Source of the DNA: Polymorphobacter megasporae
GTDB lineage: Bacteria; Pseudomonadota; Alphaproteobacteria; Sphingomonadales; Sphingomonadaceae
Assembly: GCF_018982885.2 (NCBI RefSeq)
Contig: NZ_CP081848.1
Location: 2,666,001-2,730,000, forward strand
Direction: 5' to 3'
Length of the DNA: 64,000 nucleotides
Part shown: positions 47,489-55,748 of the stretch, in pieces
Layout of the letters: every line of letters begins with the position of its first letter
How positions within the stretch are numbered: position 1 is the stretch's first letter
The notes under the pieces: generated by a model
Database searches by the model: none
What the model was told of the DNA's origin: nothing
The model's input: the letters and a program-made list of their open reading frames with translations, nothing else
Program-made: the position numbers and the translations under genes

Positions 47489-49008
47489 GCTTCCCCATCC
47501 TTTCGGTCATCGTCCTCTTGCCCCTCGTCGCCGCCTTCTGGGTGCTGCTTGCGCCCGGGGCCGAGGACGCGCGCGCAAAGAACGCCCGGATCACCGCGCT
47601 CGTCGTCACGCTGATCGAACTCGCGCTCGGTGTCGTCCTGTGGGTCAGCTTCGACACCTCGACCGCGGCGTTCCAGTATGTCGAGAAGATCGACCTGTTC
47701 GCACCGTTCCTGTCGTGGCACCTCGGCATCGACGGCATCGCGCTGATGCTGATCGTCCTGTCGACCTTCCTGATGCCGTTCTGCATCCTCGCGTCGTGGG
47801 ACTCGATCCAGAAGCGCGTGCCCGAATACATGGCGGCGTTCCTGCTGATGGAGACGCTGATGATCGGCGTCTTCGCGAGCCTCGACCTGTTCCTATTCTA
47901 CGTCTTCTTCGAAGGCGGGCTGATCCCGATGTACTTGATCATCGGCATCTGGGGCGGCGCGCGGCGGATATACGCGAGCTACAAGTTCTTCCTCTACACG
48001 CTTCTCGGCTCGGTGCTGATGCTGCTGGCGATGATCTACATGGTCAGCGTCGCGCACACGACCGACATCCCGACGCTGCTGACCTTCAATTTCGATCCCG
48101 AAGTCCAGACGTGGCTGTGGCTCGCCTTCTTCGCCTCGTTCGCGGTCAAGATGCCGATGTGGCCGGTCCACACCTGGCTGCCCGACGCGCACGTCGAGGC
48201 GCCGACCGCGGGGTCGGTGATCCTGGCCGGCGTCCTGCTCAAGATGGGCGGCTATGGTTTCGTCCGCTTCTCGCTGCCGATGTTCCCCGACGCGTCGGTC
48301 GAACTGATGTGGCTGGTGTTCGGCCTGTCGATCGTCGCGGTCGTCTACACCAGCCTCGTCGCGCTGGTGCAGTCGGACATGAAGAAGCTGATCGCTTATT
48401 CGTCGATCGCGCACATGGCGTTCGTCACCGCCGGCTTGTTCGTCTTCAACACCCAGGGGATCGAGGGCTCGCTGCTGATGATGCTCAGCCACGGCCTCGT
48501 CTCGGGCGCGTTGTTCCTGTGCGTCGGGGTGATCTACGACCGGCTCCACACCCGCGAGATCGCGCGCTACGGCGGGCTGGCGAACAACATGCCGCGTTAC
48601 GCCCTGTTCTTCATGCTGTTCACGATGGCGTCGGTTGGCTTGCCGGCGACGAGCGGCTTCGTCGCCGAGTTCCTCGTCCTCCTCGGCACCTTCGCGGCGT
48701 CGACGTGGCTCGCGGTCGGTATGACGACGGGCATCATCCTCGGCGCGGCGTACATGCTGTATCTGTACCGCCGGGTGATCTTCGGGACGCAGGATAATCC
48801 CGAAGTGCTGGCGATGACCGACCTCAACCCGCGCGAGATCATCACGCTGGTGCCGATCGCGCTCGCGGTGCTGTGGATGGGGATTTATCCGACGAGCTTC
48901 CTGACGCCGCTTCATGCGCCGGTGGCGAACCTGCTCGCGCGCCTCCATCACGCCGCGCCACCGGTCCAGAAGGTGATGCCCGCGACGGCAAAGGGTCCGG
49001 CCAAGTGA
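47485..49008 (+). CDS. nuoM: NADH:quinone oxidoreductase subunit M
   Basis: A 507-residue antiporter-like subunit. Motifs: WHLGIDGIALMLIVLSTFLM, FYVFFEGGLIPMYLIIGIWG, KMPMWPVHTWLPDAHVEAPT, SVILAGVLLKMGGYGFVRF, QSDMKKLIAYSSIAHMAFV. GTG start at 47485 overlapping the nuoL stop, in keeping with the coupling style of this operon; an upstream GTG in the ORF lies inside nuoL. Confidence 0.97.
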   Translation: MSFPILSVIVLLPLVAAFWVLLAPGAEDARAKNARITALVVTLIELALGVVLWVSFDTSTAAFQYVEKIDLFAPFLSWHLGIDGIALMLIVLSTFLMPFCILASWDSIQKRVPEYMAAFLLMETLMIGVFASLDLFLFYVFFEGGLIPMYLIIGIWGGARRIYASYKFFLYTLLGSVLMLLAMIYMVSVAHTTDIPTLLTFNFDPEVQTWLWLAFFASFAVKMPMWPVHTWLPDAHVEAPTAGSVILAGVLLKMGGYGFVRFSLPMFPDASVELMWLVFGLSIVAVVYTSLVALVQSDMKKLIAYSSIAHMAFVTAGLFVFNTQGIEGSLLMMLSHGLVSGALFLCVGVIYDRLHTREIARYGGLANNMPRYALFFMLFTMASVGLPATSGFVAEFLVLLGTFAASTWLAVGMTTGIILGAAYMLYLYRRVIFGTQDNPEVLAMTDLNPREIITLVPIALAVLWMGIYPTSFLTPLHAPVANLLARLHHAAPPVQKVMPATAKGPAK

Positions 49009-49013
49009 CTGCC

Positions 49014-50462
49014 ATGACCACGCTCGCCCAATCGGTCCATCTCGCGTCGGTCGAGGCGATCCTGGCCGCGGGTGTTTTCGTTACGCTGATGCTCGGCGTG
49101 TTCCGCGGCGACCGCAGCCTGGTGCCGCTGACATGGGTCGTCGTCGCGATCATGGCGCTCGCGGGCGTCTATCTCGGCGTCGTCCCCGCCGCCGGGGCGA
49201 CCGGTTTCGGCGGATTGTATATCGCCGACGGCTTCTCGACCTTCCTCAAGGTGCTGATCCTCGTCGCGGCAGCGGTATCGGCGGTGCTCGCGCTGCCGTA
49301 CCTCAAGCAATCGGCGACCGCGCGCTTCGAATATCCGGTGCTGCTGCTGTTGTCGGCGCTCGGCATGTGCATGATGGTCAGCGCGAACGACATGCTGTCG
49401 CTCTATGTCGGCCTCGAGCTGCAAAGCCTCGCCGCATACGTCCTCGCCGCCTTCCACCGCAACGAGGCGAAGTCGAGCGAAGCGGGGCTCAAGTATTTCG
49501 TCCTCGGCGCGCTCGCGAGCGGCATCCTGCTCTACGGCATCAGCCTCGTCTACGGCTTCACCGGGACGACGAGCTTCACCGCGCTCCACGCCGTTGTGCG
49601 CGGGCACGGCGCGGCCGATATCGGCGTGCTGTTCGGGCTGGTCTTCATCCTCAGCGGCATCGCCTTCAAGATCGCCGCGGTGCCGTTCCACATGTGGACC
49701 CCCGACGTCTACGAAGGCGCGCCGACCCCTGTCGCGGCGTTCTTCGCCAGCGCCCCCAAGGCGGCGGCGATGGGCCTGCTCCTCCGCGTCGCGATCGACG
49801 CGTTCGGGGGCATGACCTTCGACTGGCGCCAGATCGTCACCTTCGTCTCGATTGCATCGATGCTGCTCGGCGCGGTCGGCGCGATCGGGCAGGTCAACAT
49901 CAAGCGGCTGCTCGCGTACTCGTCGATCAACAACATCGGCTTCGCGCTGATCGGCCTCGCCGCCGGAACCCGCGAGGGCGTCACCGGCGTGCTGTTCTAT
50001 CTCGCGGTTTATTTGGCGATGACGCTCGGCAGTTTCCTCTGCGTCCTCCAGATGCGCGGCCCCGACGGCGAGCCGGTCGAGACGCTCGCTTCACTCAGCG
50101 GCCTGTCGCGGACGCGCCCGTGGCTCGCCACCGGCTTCGCGATCTTCATGTTCAGCCTTGCGGGCATTCCGCCGCTGCTCGGCTTCTGGCCCAAGTTCGC
50201 GGTGTTCCAGGCGGCGATGGACGCGCATCTCTACGTCCTCGCCATCGTCGGCGTCGTCGCGTCGGTGGTGGGAGCCTATTATTATCTGCGCGTCATCAAG
50301 TCGGTCTACTTCGACGATCCCGCCCCGGCGTACGCCCCCGCCGACAGCCGCACCAACAGCGCGCTGATCGTCGTCGCGGCGGTGTTCTGCTCGCCGATCG
50401 GGATGCTCGCGATCACCCCCCTCGTCGCGGCGGCGAGCCGTGCCGCGGCGGCGTTGCTCTGA
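49014..50462 (+). CDS. nuoN: NADH:quinone oxidoreductase subunit N
   Basis: A 482-residue antiporter-like subunit, last of the 14 complex I genes. Motifs: MLSLYVGLELQSLAAYVLAA, KYFVLGALASGILLYGISL, FHMWTPDVYEGAPTPVAAFF, RLLAYSSINNIGFALIGLA. The ATG at 49014 is used; a GTG at 49005 that overlaps the nuoM stop would add three residues and is equally possible. The REP-like element begins 10 bases after the stop. Confidence 0.97.
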   Translation: MTTLAQSVHLASVEAILAAGVFVTLMLGVFRGDRSLVPLTWVVVAIMALAGVYLGVVPAAGATGFGGLYIADGFSTFLKVLILVAAAVSAVLALPYLKQSATARFEYPVLLLLSALGMCMMVSANDMLSLYVGLELQSLAAYVLAAFHRNEAKSSEAGLKYFVLGALASGILLYGISLVYGFTGTTSFTALHAVVRGHGAADIGVLFGLVFILSGIAFKIAAVPFHMWTPDVYEGAPTPVAAFFASAPKAAAMGLLLRVAIDAFGGMTFDWRQIVTFVSIASMLLGAVGAIGQVNIKRLLAYSSINNIGFALIGLAAGTREGVTGVLFYLAVYLAMTLGSFLCVLQMRGPDGEPVETLASLSGLSRTRPWLATGFAIFMFSLAGIPPLLGFWPKFAVFQAAMDAHLYVLAIVGVVASVVGAYYYLRVIKSVYFDDPAPAYAPADSRTNSALIVVAAVFCSPIGMLAITPLVAAASRAAAALL

Positions 50463-50472
50463 CTGCAAATTT

Positions 50473-50546
50473 GTCATTCCCGCGAACGCGGGAACCCAAG
50501 GTCACAATCGTCGGTGACTTTGGGTCCCCGCATTCGCGGGGATGAC
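50473..50546. repeat. REP-like inverted repeat between nuoN and birA
   Basis: GTCATTCCCGCGAACGCGGG and a following AACCCAA are mirrored by TTGGGTCCCCGC and ATTCGCGGGGATGAC. Each arm also contains its own small palindrome. The whole can fold into a long imperfect stem. It could stop or slow transcription at the end of the nuo operon. Confidence 0.75.
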
Positions 50547-50554
50547 CTCGTAAA

Positions 50555-51250
50555 ATGATCACCCACCTCGCCACCGTCGGATCGACCAACGACTGGCTTG
50601 CCGAACGCCCCGACCTGCCCGACGAAAGCTGGGTCCGCGCCGATACCCAGACCGGCGGGCGTGGACGGCGCGGGCGGGCGTGGCTGTCGATCCCGGGCAA
50701 TCTTTTCACCAGCGTCGTCGTCCGCCCGCAACTGGGGGAGGGGCCGCCGCAGCAATTGTCGTTCGTCGCCGCAGTCGCGCTCGCGGCGATGCTCGACCGC
50801 TGGGTCGCCCCCGACCGACTGAGCCTGAAATGGCCAAACGACGTCCTGCTCGACGTGGTCAAGGTCGCGGGCATCCTGCTCGAGGGCGGAAGCGGGGCGA
50901 CGATCATCGGCTTCGGCGTCAACCTCGCCGGCCACCCCGACGCAACCGAGCGCCCGGCAACCTCGCTCCCCGCCGCGGGTATCGCCGCGCCGACCGCCGC
51001 CGAAGCCGCCGACCGGCTCGCCGCGACCTTCGCCGACGCGCGGGCGATATGGCGGACCTATGGTTTCGAGGCGGTTCGCACCGCATGGCTCGTGCGCGCC
51101 GCTGGGCTCGGCAAACCGATCGAGGCGCGGCTCGGCAGCGAGACGATCAGCGGCACCTTCACCGGCATCGCCTCCGACGGCGCTCTCGACCTGACCCTCG
51201 CCGACGCCAGCGTCCGCCGGATTCACGCTGGCGAGGTCTTCGCGCTATGA
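50555..51250 (+). CDS. birA: Biotin--[acetyl-CoA-carboxylase] ligase (no DNA-binding domain)
   Basis: A 231-residue biotin protein ligase that activates biotin with ATP and transfers it to the carboxyl carrier protein. Motifs: [25 protein letters not shown] (nucleotide loop), [22 protein letters not shown], and a C-terminal SH3-like domain ([14 protein letters not shown]). The N-terminal helix-turn-helix of E. coli BirA is absent, so it is a group I ligase without repressor activity. It lies between nuoN and coaX on the plus strand. Confidence 0.94.
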   Translation: MITHLATVGSTNDWLAERPDLPDESWVRADTQTGGRGRRGRAWLSIPGNLFTSVVVRPQLGEGPPQQLSFVAAVALAAMLDRWVAPDRLSLKWPNDVLLDVVKVAGILLEGGSGATIIGFGVNLAGHPDATERPATSLPAAGIAAPTAAEAADRLAATFADARAIWRTYGFEAVRTAWLVRAAGLGKPIEARLGSETISGTFTGIASDGALDLTLADASVRRIHAGEVFAL

Positions 51251-51269
51251 GCGCGTCAGGGACACCGCC

Positions 51270-52070
51270 ATGCTGCTAGCGATCGACGTCGGCAATACCA
51301 ACATCGTCTTCGCGCTCGTCGAGGGTAAGGACATCCGCCAGCGTTGGCGGATCTCGACCGATCGCAACCGCACCGCCGATGAATATGCCGTCTGGCTCAA
51401 CCAGTTGATGCAGCTCGAAGGCGTCGAGCGCACGCATATCAGCGCGGCGATCATTGCCACCGTCGTGCCCCCGACGCTGTTCAACCTCCAGCATCTGTGC
51501 CGCAAATACTTCAAGGTCGAGCCGATCGTCGTTGGGACCGAGGGGATCGAATACGGCATCAGCATCGCCGTGCCGAACCCGGGCGAGGTCGGCGCCGACC
51601 GTATCGTCAACGCCGTCGCCGCGCACGCCGCGACGCGCGGCAACCTGATCGTCGTCGACTTTGGCACGGCGACGACCTTCGACGTCATTACCGAGGATCC
51701 GATGACGGGTCAGGGGTCGTATCGCGGCGGGGCGATCGCGCCCGGGATCAACCTGTCGATGGACGCGCTCTACGCCGCCGCCGCCAAGCTGCCGCGCATC
51801 GCGGTCGAGCCTCCCGGCGGCAATCACAGCGTCATCGGCACCAACACCGTCCACGCGATGCAGTCCGGCGTGTTCTACGGTTACGTCGGCCTTATTGAAG
51901 GATTGGTCGCGCGCATTACATCGGAGATCGGGCGACCCATAACGGTGATCGGCACCGGGGGCCTCGCCACCCTTTTCAATCGCCATACTGAGGCCATCGA
52001 TATGGTCGATGGCGACCTTACCATTCGCGGATTGCTCCGCATCTACGCCCTCAACACGACTGGAACATAA
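51270..52070 (+). CDS. coaX: Type III pantothenate kinase
   Basis: A 266-residue ASKHA-fold kinase for the first step of CoA synthesis. Motifs: [76 protein letters not shown] and [11 protein letters not shown]. The taa stop shares its last base with the RNase J ATG. It needs K+ or NH4+ in known members. Confidence 0.95.
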   Translation: MLLAIDVGNTNIVFALVEGKDIRQRWRISTDRNRTADEYAVWLNQLMQLEGVERTHISAAIIATVVPPTLFNLQHLCRKYFKVEPIVVGTEGIEYGISIAVPNPGEVGADRIVNAVAAHAATRGNLIVVDFGTATTFDVITEDPMTGQGSYRGGAIAPGINLSMDALYAAAAKLPRIAVEPPGGNHSVIGTNTVHAMQSGVFYGYVGLIEGLVARITSEIGRPITVIGTGGLATLFNRHTEAIDMVDGDLTIRGLLRIYALNTTGT

Positions 52071-53743
52071 TGGCCGTCAATAAAAACAAGAACTTCCTCA
52101 CCCCCGGCGACGAACTGCTCTTCCTGCCTCTCGGAGGGTCGGGGGAGATTGGCATGAACGTCAATCTCTACGGCTGCCGCGGCAAGTGGGTGATGGTCGA
52201 TCTCGGCATGACCTTCGCCGACCCGAGCTATCCGGGCGTCGACCTGATCCTGCCCGACCTCAGCTTCATCGAGGAGCGCCGCGAGGATCTGCTCGGCATC
52301 GTCATCACGCACGGGCACGAGGACCATATCGGCGCGATCCCGTATCTCGCCGCCGACCTCGGCGTTCCGATCTATGCGACGCCGTTCACCGCCGGGCTGA
52401 TCCGCGGCAAGCTCGAGGAGGAGGGGCTGACCAAGGAGGTCAAGCTCCACGTCATCCCGATGGGCGGGTCGATGACGCTGGGCGACTTCAAGTTCAGCTA
52501 TGCCGCGATGGCGCACTCGATCCCCGAGGGCAACGGGCTGATCATCGAGACGCCGCACGGCCGCATCTTCCACACCGGCGACTGGAAGCTCGACGACCAG
52601 CCGCAGATGGGGACGCCGTCGACCCCCGAGCAGATGCGCGCGCTCGGCGACAGCGGCGTGCTGGCGATGATTGGCGATTCGACCAACGTCTTCAACGCCA
52701 AGGCCAGCGGCTCCGAAGCCGGGGTCCGCGACGGGCTGCTCGAGGTCATCCGCAACCGCAAGACCGGGCGCGTGCTCGTTACGACCTTCGCGTCGAACGC
52801 GGCGCGGCTGCACACCCTCGGCCAGGTCGCGCTCCAGGTCGGGCGGCAGGTCTGCGTCGTCGGTCGGTCGATGGACCGCATCCTCGGCGTCGCCCGCGCC
52901 ACCGGCTACCTCAAGGACTTCCCGCCGATCCTGTCGTTCGACCAGGCGGCGCGGCTCGATCCGTCGAAGCTGCTGATCATCTGCACCGGCGCGCAGGGCG
53001 AGCCGGCAGCGGCCCTGAGCCGCATCGCCAGCGGCAGCCACCAGCATCTTAAGCTCGAGCGCGGCGACTGCGTGATCTACTCGTCAAAGGAAATTCCCGG
53101 CAACGAGCTGTCGATCGGCATCGTCCAGAACGCGCTCGCGACGCGCGGGGTCGAGGTCATCACCGAACGCCAGGCGCACGTCCACGTCTCGGGCCACCCC
53201 GGCAAGCCCGAACTCGAGGCGATGTACGGCTGGGTCCGGCCGGAGATCGCAATTCCGGTCCACGGCGAACGCCGCCACCTCGAGGCGCACGCCAAGCTGG
53301 CGCTCGACATCGGCGTACCGCGCGCAATGGTGCCGACCAACGGCAACGTCATCCGCCTCGCCCCGAACGGCCCCAAGCTGATCGGCAACGAAAAGGTCGG
53401 GCGGCTCGTGCTCGACGGCGACGTCATCCTGCCCGCCGACGGCTCGACGATGCTCAGCCGTCGCCGCATCATGCACAACGGCTACATGTCGGCGACGGTT
53501 GTGCTCAACGGCAGCGGCAAGTTGGCAGCGAAGCCGGCGATCATGGCGCAGGGCGTGCCGGTCGAGGAAGACGCGACCGAGTTCATCGCGGAGTGTTCGG
53601 AAGCCGCCGCGCAGGCGGTGCGCAACGGCGATTCGCGCAACCCCGAGAAGTTCTCGGAGAGCATCCGCGTCGCGGTGCGGCGCGTGGCGCGCGACTGGAC
53701 GGGGAAAAAGCCCGTTACCGACGTGCAGATCGTCCGGGTGTGA
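52070..53743 (+). CDS. rnj: Ribonuclease J
   Basis: A 557-residue metallo-beta-lactamase/beta-CASP nuclease with 5'-3' exo- and endonuclease activity in RNA maturation and turnover. Visible: LPLGGSGEIGMNVNLYGCRG, the zinc motif VITHGHEDHIGAIPY, GDSTNVF, beta-CASP segments TFASNAARLHTLGQVALQ and IICTGAQGEPAAALSRIASG, and HVSGHPGKPELEAMYGWVRP. Full length. ATG start overlapping the coaX stop, so co-transcribed. Confidence 0.96.
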   Translation: MAVNKNKNFLTPGDELLFLPLGGSGEIGMNVNLYGCRGKWVMVDLGMTFADPSYPGVDLILPDLSFIEERREDLLGIVITHGHEDHIGAIPYLAADLGVPIYATPFTAGLIRGKLEEEGLTKEVKLHVIPMGGSMTLGDFKFSYAAMAHSIPEGNGLIIETPHGRIFHTGDWKLDDQPQMGTPSTPEQMRALGDSGVLAMIGDSTNVFNAKASGSEAGVRDGLLEVIRNRKTGRVLVTTFASNAARLHTLGQVALQVGRQVCVVGRSMDRILGVARATGYLKDFPPILSFDQAARLDPSKLLIICTGAQGEPAAALSRIASGSHQHLKLERGDCVIYSSKEIPGNELSIGIVQNALATRGVEVITERQAHVHVSGHPGKPELEAMYGWVRPEIAIPVHGERRHLEAHAKLALDIGVPRAMVPTNGNVIRLAPNGPKLIGNEKVGRLVLDGDVILPADGSTMLSRRRIMHNGYMSATVVLNGSGKLAAKPAIMAQGVPVEEDATEFIAECSEAAAQAVRNGDSRNPEKFSESIRVAVRRVARDWTGKKPVTDVQIVRV

Positions 53744-53830
53744 CGGTGGCGGCAGGTCCTGCACGCCGGGATGTGGCGGGTGCCGAAGTGCCTGTTCGTC
53801 ACCTCGGCACAGGGGCTGCGGTAAAGTTTC

Positions 53831-53921
53831 GTCACATCGGCGCAGGCCGGGGCCCATGTTTGAACACGCGACGGCCTTCGCGTTGTGCGGATAATTGGGT
53901 CCCGGCCTTCGCCGGGATGAC
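53831..53921. repeat. REP-like imperfect inverted repeat after the RNase J gene
   Basis: GTCACATCGGCGCAGGCCGG with GGGCCCA at the left is mirrored by TGGGTCCCGGCC and TTCGCCGGGATGAC at the right, around a 40-base centre. The arms resemble the elements at 44381 and 50473, with the left arm more diverged. It lies in the 201-base gap before the DUF1467 gene. Confidence 0.6.
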
Positions 53922-53944
53922 GGCAGGGTAAAGGGCGGTTCGTC

Positions 53945-54205
53945 ATGCGCTGGTACTCCGCCGTCGTCATCTACATCCTGTTCTGGATGCTGACCTTGTT
54001 CGCCGTCCTCCCGTTCGGCGTCCGCACCTCCGCCGAAACCGGCGAGGCGCTGATCCCCGGTCAGGCCGACAGCGCCCCAGTGCGTCCGATGCTCCGGACC
54101 AAGGCGCTGTGGACGACCGCGGTCTCCGCCGTGCTGTTCGGCATCTACTACTGCAACTATGTCTACGGCTGGATCACGATCGCCGATATCCCGGGGTGGG
54201 GCTGA
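53945..54205 (+). CDS. DUF1467 family small membrane protein
   Basis: An 86-residue inner-membrane protein with two helices (VVIYILFWMLTLFAVLPFGV and TTAVSAVLFGIYYCNYVYGW). The short loop contains ALIPGQADSAPVRPMLRTKA, matching the PGxxxSAP-type loop of DUF1467, an alphaproteobacterial family of unknown role. ATG at 53945 directly before the first helix. Confidence 0.9.
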   Translation: MRWYSAVVIYILFWMLTLFAVLPFGVRTSAETGEALIPGQADSAPVRPMLRTKALWTTAVSAVLFGIYYCNYVYGWITIADIPGWG

Positions 54206-54326
54206 CAAAAACGCTGTCCTACACTGCGCCGGTCCGCCTAGATTGCTGGCATGACTGAGTCGGCCCCTTGACCGAAATCCGGAGCGCCACCGCGCAAAAC
54301 AACCGGACCGGTACGACGGGGAGGAT

Positions 54327-54377
54327 ATGCGGGGGGTACGTGGCGTCAGGTTCATCAACTTCGTCCAGTTTGCTTGA
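54327..54377 (+). other. Possible leader peptide or abandoned start of the DctA-type gene
   Basis: GGGGAGGA (54318-54325) stands just before an ATG that opens a 16-codon frame, MRGVRGVRFINFVQFA, ended by TGA at 54375. The frame is the same as that of the carrier gene starting at GTG 54402, so the TGA separates a strong translation start from the gene. It is either a short leader peptide or the relic of a longer N-terminus. Confidence 0.35.
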
Positions 54378-54401
54378 CACTCGGCCGAACCGGACGGGCT
54401 C

Positions 54402-55715
54402 GTGACGATCTCGGCGGCTTCTCGAGCCGGGCCGCCCGCCGTTGCGGTCCCAGCGAGGCCGCGGCACTTCACCGGCGCGCTCTACCTCCAGGTCATCGTT
54501 GCAATCGTCGCCGGCGTCCTCGTCGGCTATTTCTTTCCAGCGACCGGGGCGGCGCTGAAGCCGCTCGGTGACGCCTTCATCAAGCTCGTCAAGATGGTCA
54601 TCGCGCCGGTGATCTTCCTGACTGTCGCGACCGGCATCGCCGGGATGGGCGAGTTGCGCTCGGTCGGGCGGGTGGTCGGCAAGTCGTTTGCCTATTTCCT
54701 GTTCTTCTCGACGCTCGCGCTGGCACTCGGGCTCGTCGTCGCCAACATCGTCCAGCCGGGGACGGGGCTCCACATCGCCCCCGCGAGCCTCGATTCAGGC
54801 GCCATCGCGAGCTACACCGCAAAGGCGCACGACACGACCGTCGTCGGCTTCCTGACCAACATCATCCCGACGACGATGGTCAGCGCGCTGACCGAAGGCG
54901 ACATCCTTCAGGTGCTGTTCGTCGCGATCCTGACCGGGGTCGCGCTCGTCCTGATCGGCGACAAAGGTCAGCCGGTCCTGACCGTGCTGACGTCGGCGAC
55001 CGCGCTCATCTTCCGCATCGTCTCGATCCTGATGCGCTCCGCGCCCGTCGGCGCGTTCGGCGCAATGGCGTTCACCATCGGCAAGTTCGGGCTGGGGACG
55101 CTCGCGCATCTCGCGACGCTGGTGGCGAGCTTCTACATCACCTCGCTGCTGTTCGTCTTCGTCATCCTCGGCGGCGTCGGGTTGTATTGCGGCTTCTCGA
55201 TCTTCCGCCTCGTCGCGTATTTGAAGGAGGAACTCCTCCTCGTCCTCGGCACGTCGTCGTCCGAAGCGGCGTTGCCGAATCTGATCGCCAAGATGGAGGC
55301 GGCGGGGTGCCGGCAGGAGGTCGTCGGGCTCGTCGTGCCGACCGGCTACAGCTTCAACCTCGACGGGACCAACATCTACATGACCCTCGCCGCGCTGTTC
55401 ATCGCGCAGGCGACCGACGTTCATTTGACCATCGGCCAGCAGGCGCTGCTGCTCGGCGTCGCGATGCTGAGTTCGAAGGGCGCGGCGGGGGTGACCGGGG
55501 CAGGGTTCATCACGCTCGCGGCGACCCTCGCGGTGGTGCCGTCGGTGCCGGTCGCGGGGATGGCGCTGATCCTCGGGGTCGACCGATTCATGAGCGAATG
55601 CAGGAGCTTGACTAACTTCGTCGGAAATGCCGTGGCGACGATCGTCGTATCGAAGTGGGAGGGCGGACTGGATCACGCGAAGCTCGACGCGGCGTTGGGG
55701 CGGAAGGCCCTCTGA
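54402..55715 (+). CDS. dctA: Dicarboxylate:cation symporter (DctA/GltP family)
   Basis: A 437-residue inner-membrane carrier of the DAACS family taking up C4-dicarboxylates or acidic amino acids with cations. Motifs: [40 protein letters not shown] (reentrant loop HP1), [20 protein letters not shown] (NMDGT-type TM7 motif, here NLDGT), [20 protein letters not shown] (HP2). About eight helices. The GTG at 54402 is the first usable start after an in-frame TGA at 54375; it has no clear ribosome binding site. Confidence 0.9.
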   Translation: MTISAASRAGPPAVAVPARPRHFTGALYLQVIVAIVAGVLVGYFFPATGAALKPLGDAFIKLVKMVIAPVIFLTVATGIAGMGELRSVGRVVGKSFAYFLFFSTLALALGLVVANIVQPGTGLHIAPASLDSGAIASYTAKAHDTTVVGFLTNIIPTTMVSALTEGDILQVLFVAILTGVALVLIGDKGQPVLTVLTSATALIFRIVSILMRSAPVGAFGAMAFTIGKFGLGTLAHLATLVASFYITSLLFVFVILGGVGLYCGFSIFRLVAYLKEELLLVLGTSSSEAALPNLIAKMEAAGCRQEVVGLVVPTGYSFNLDGTNIYMTLAALFIAQATDVHLTIGQQALLLGVAMLSSKGAAGVTGAGFITLAATLAVVPSVPVAGMALILGVDRFMSECRSLTNFVGNAVATIVVSKWEGGLDHAKLDAALGRKAL

Positions 55716-55748
55716 TCCTCCGCGTCTTCGGAGAAGGCTTGGAAGATC

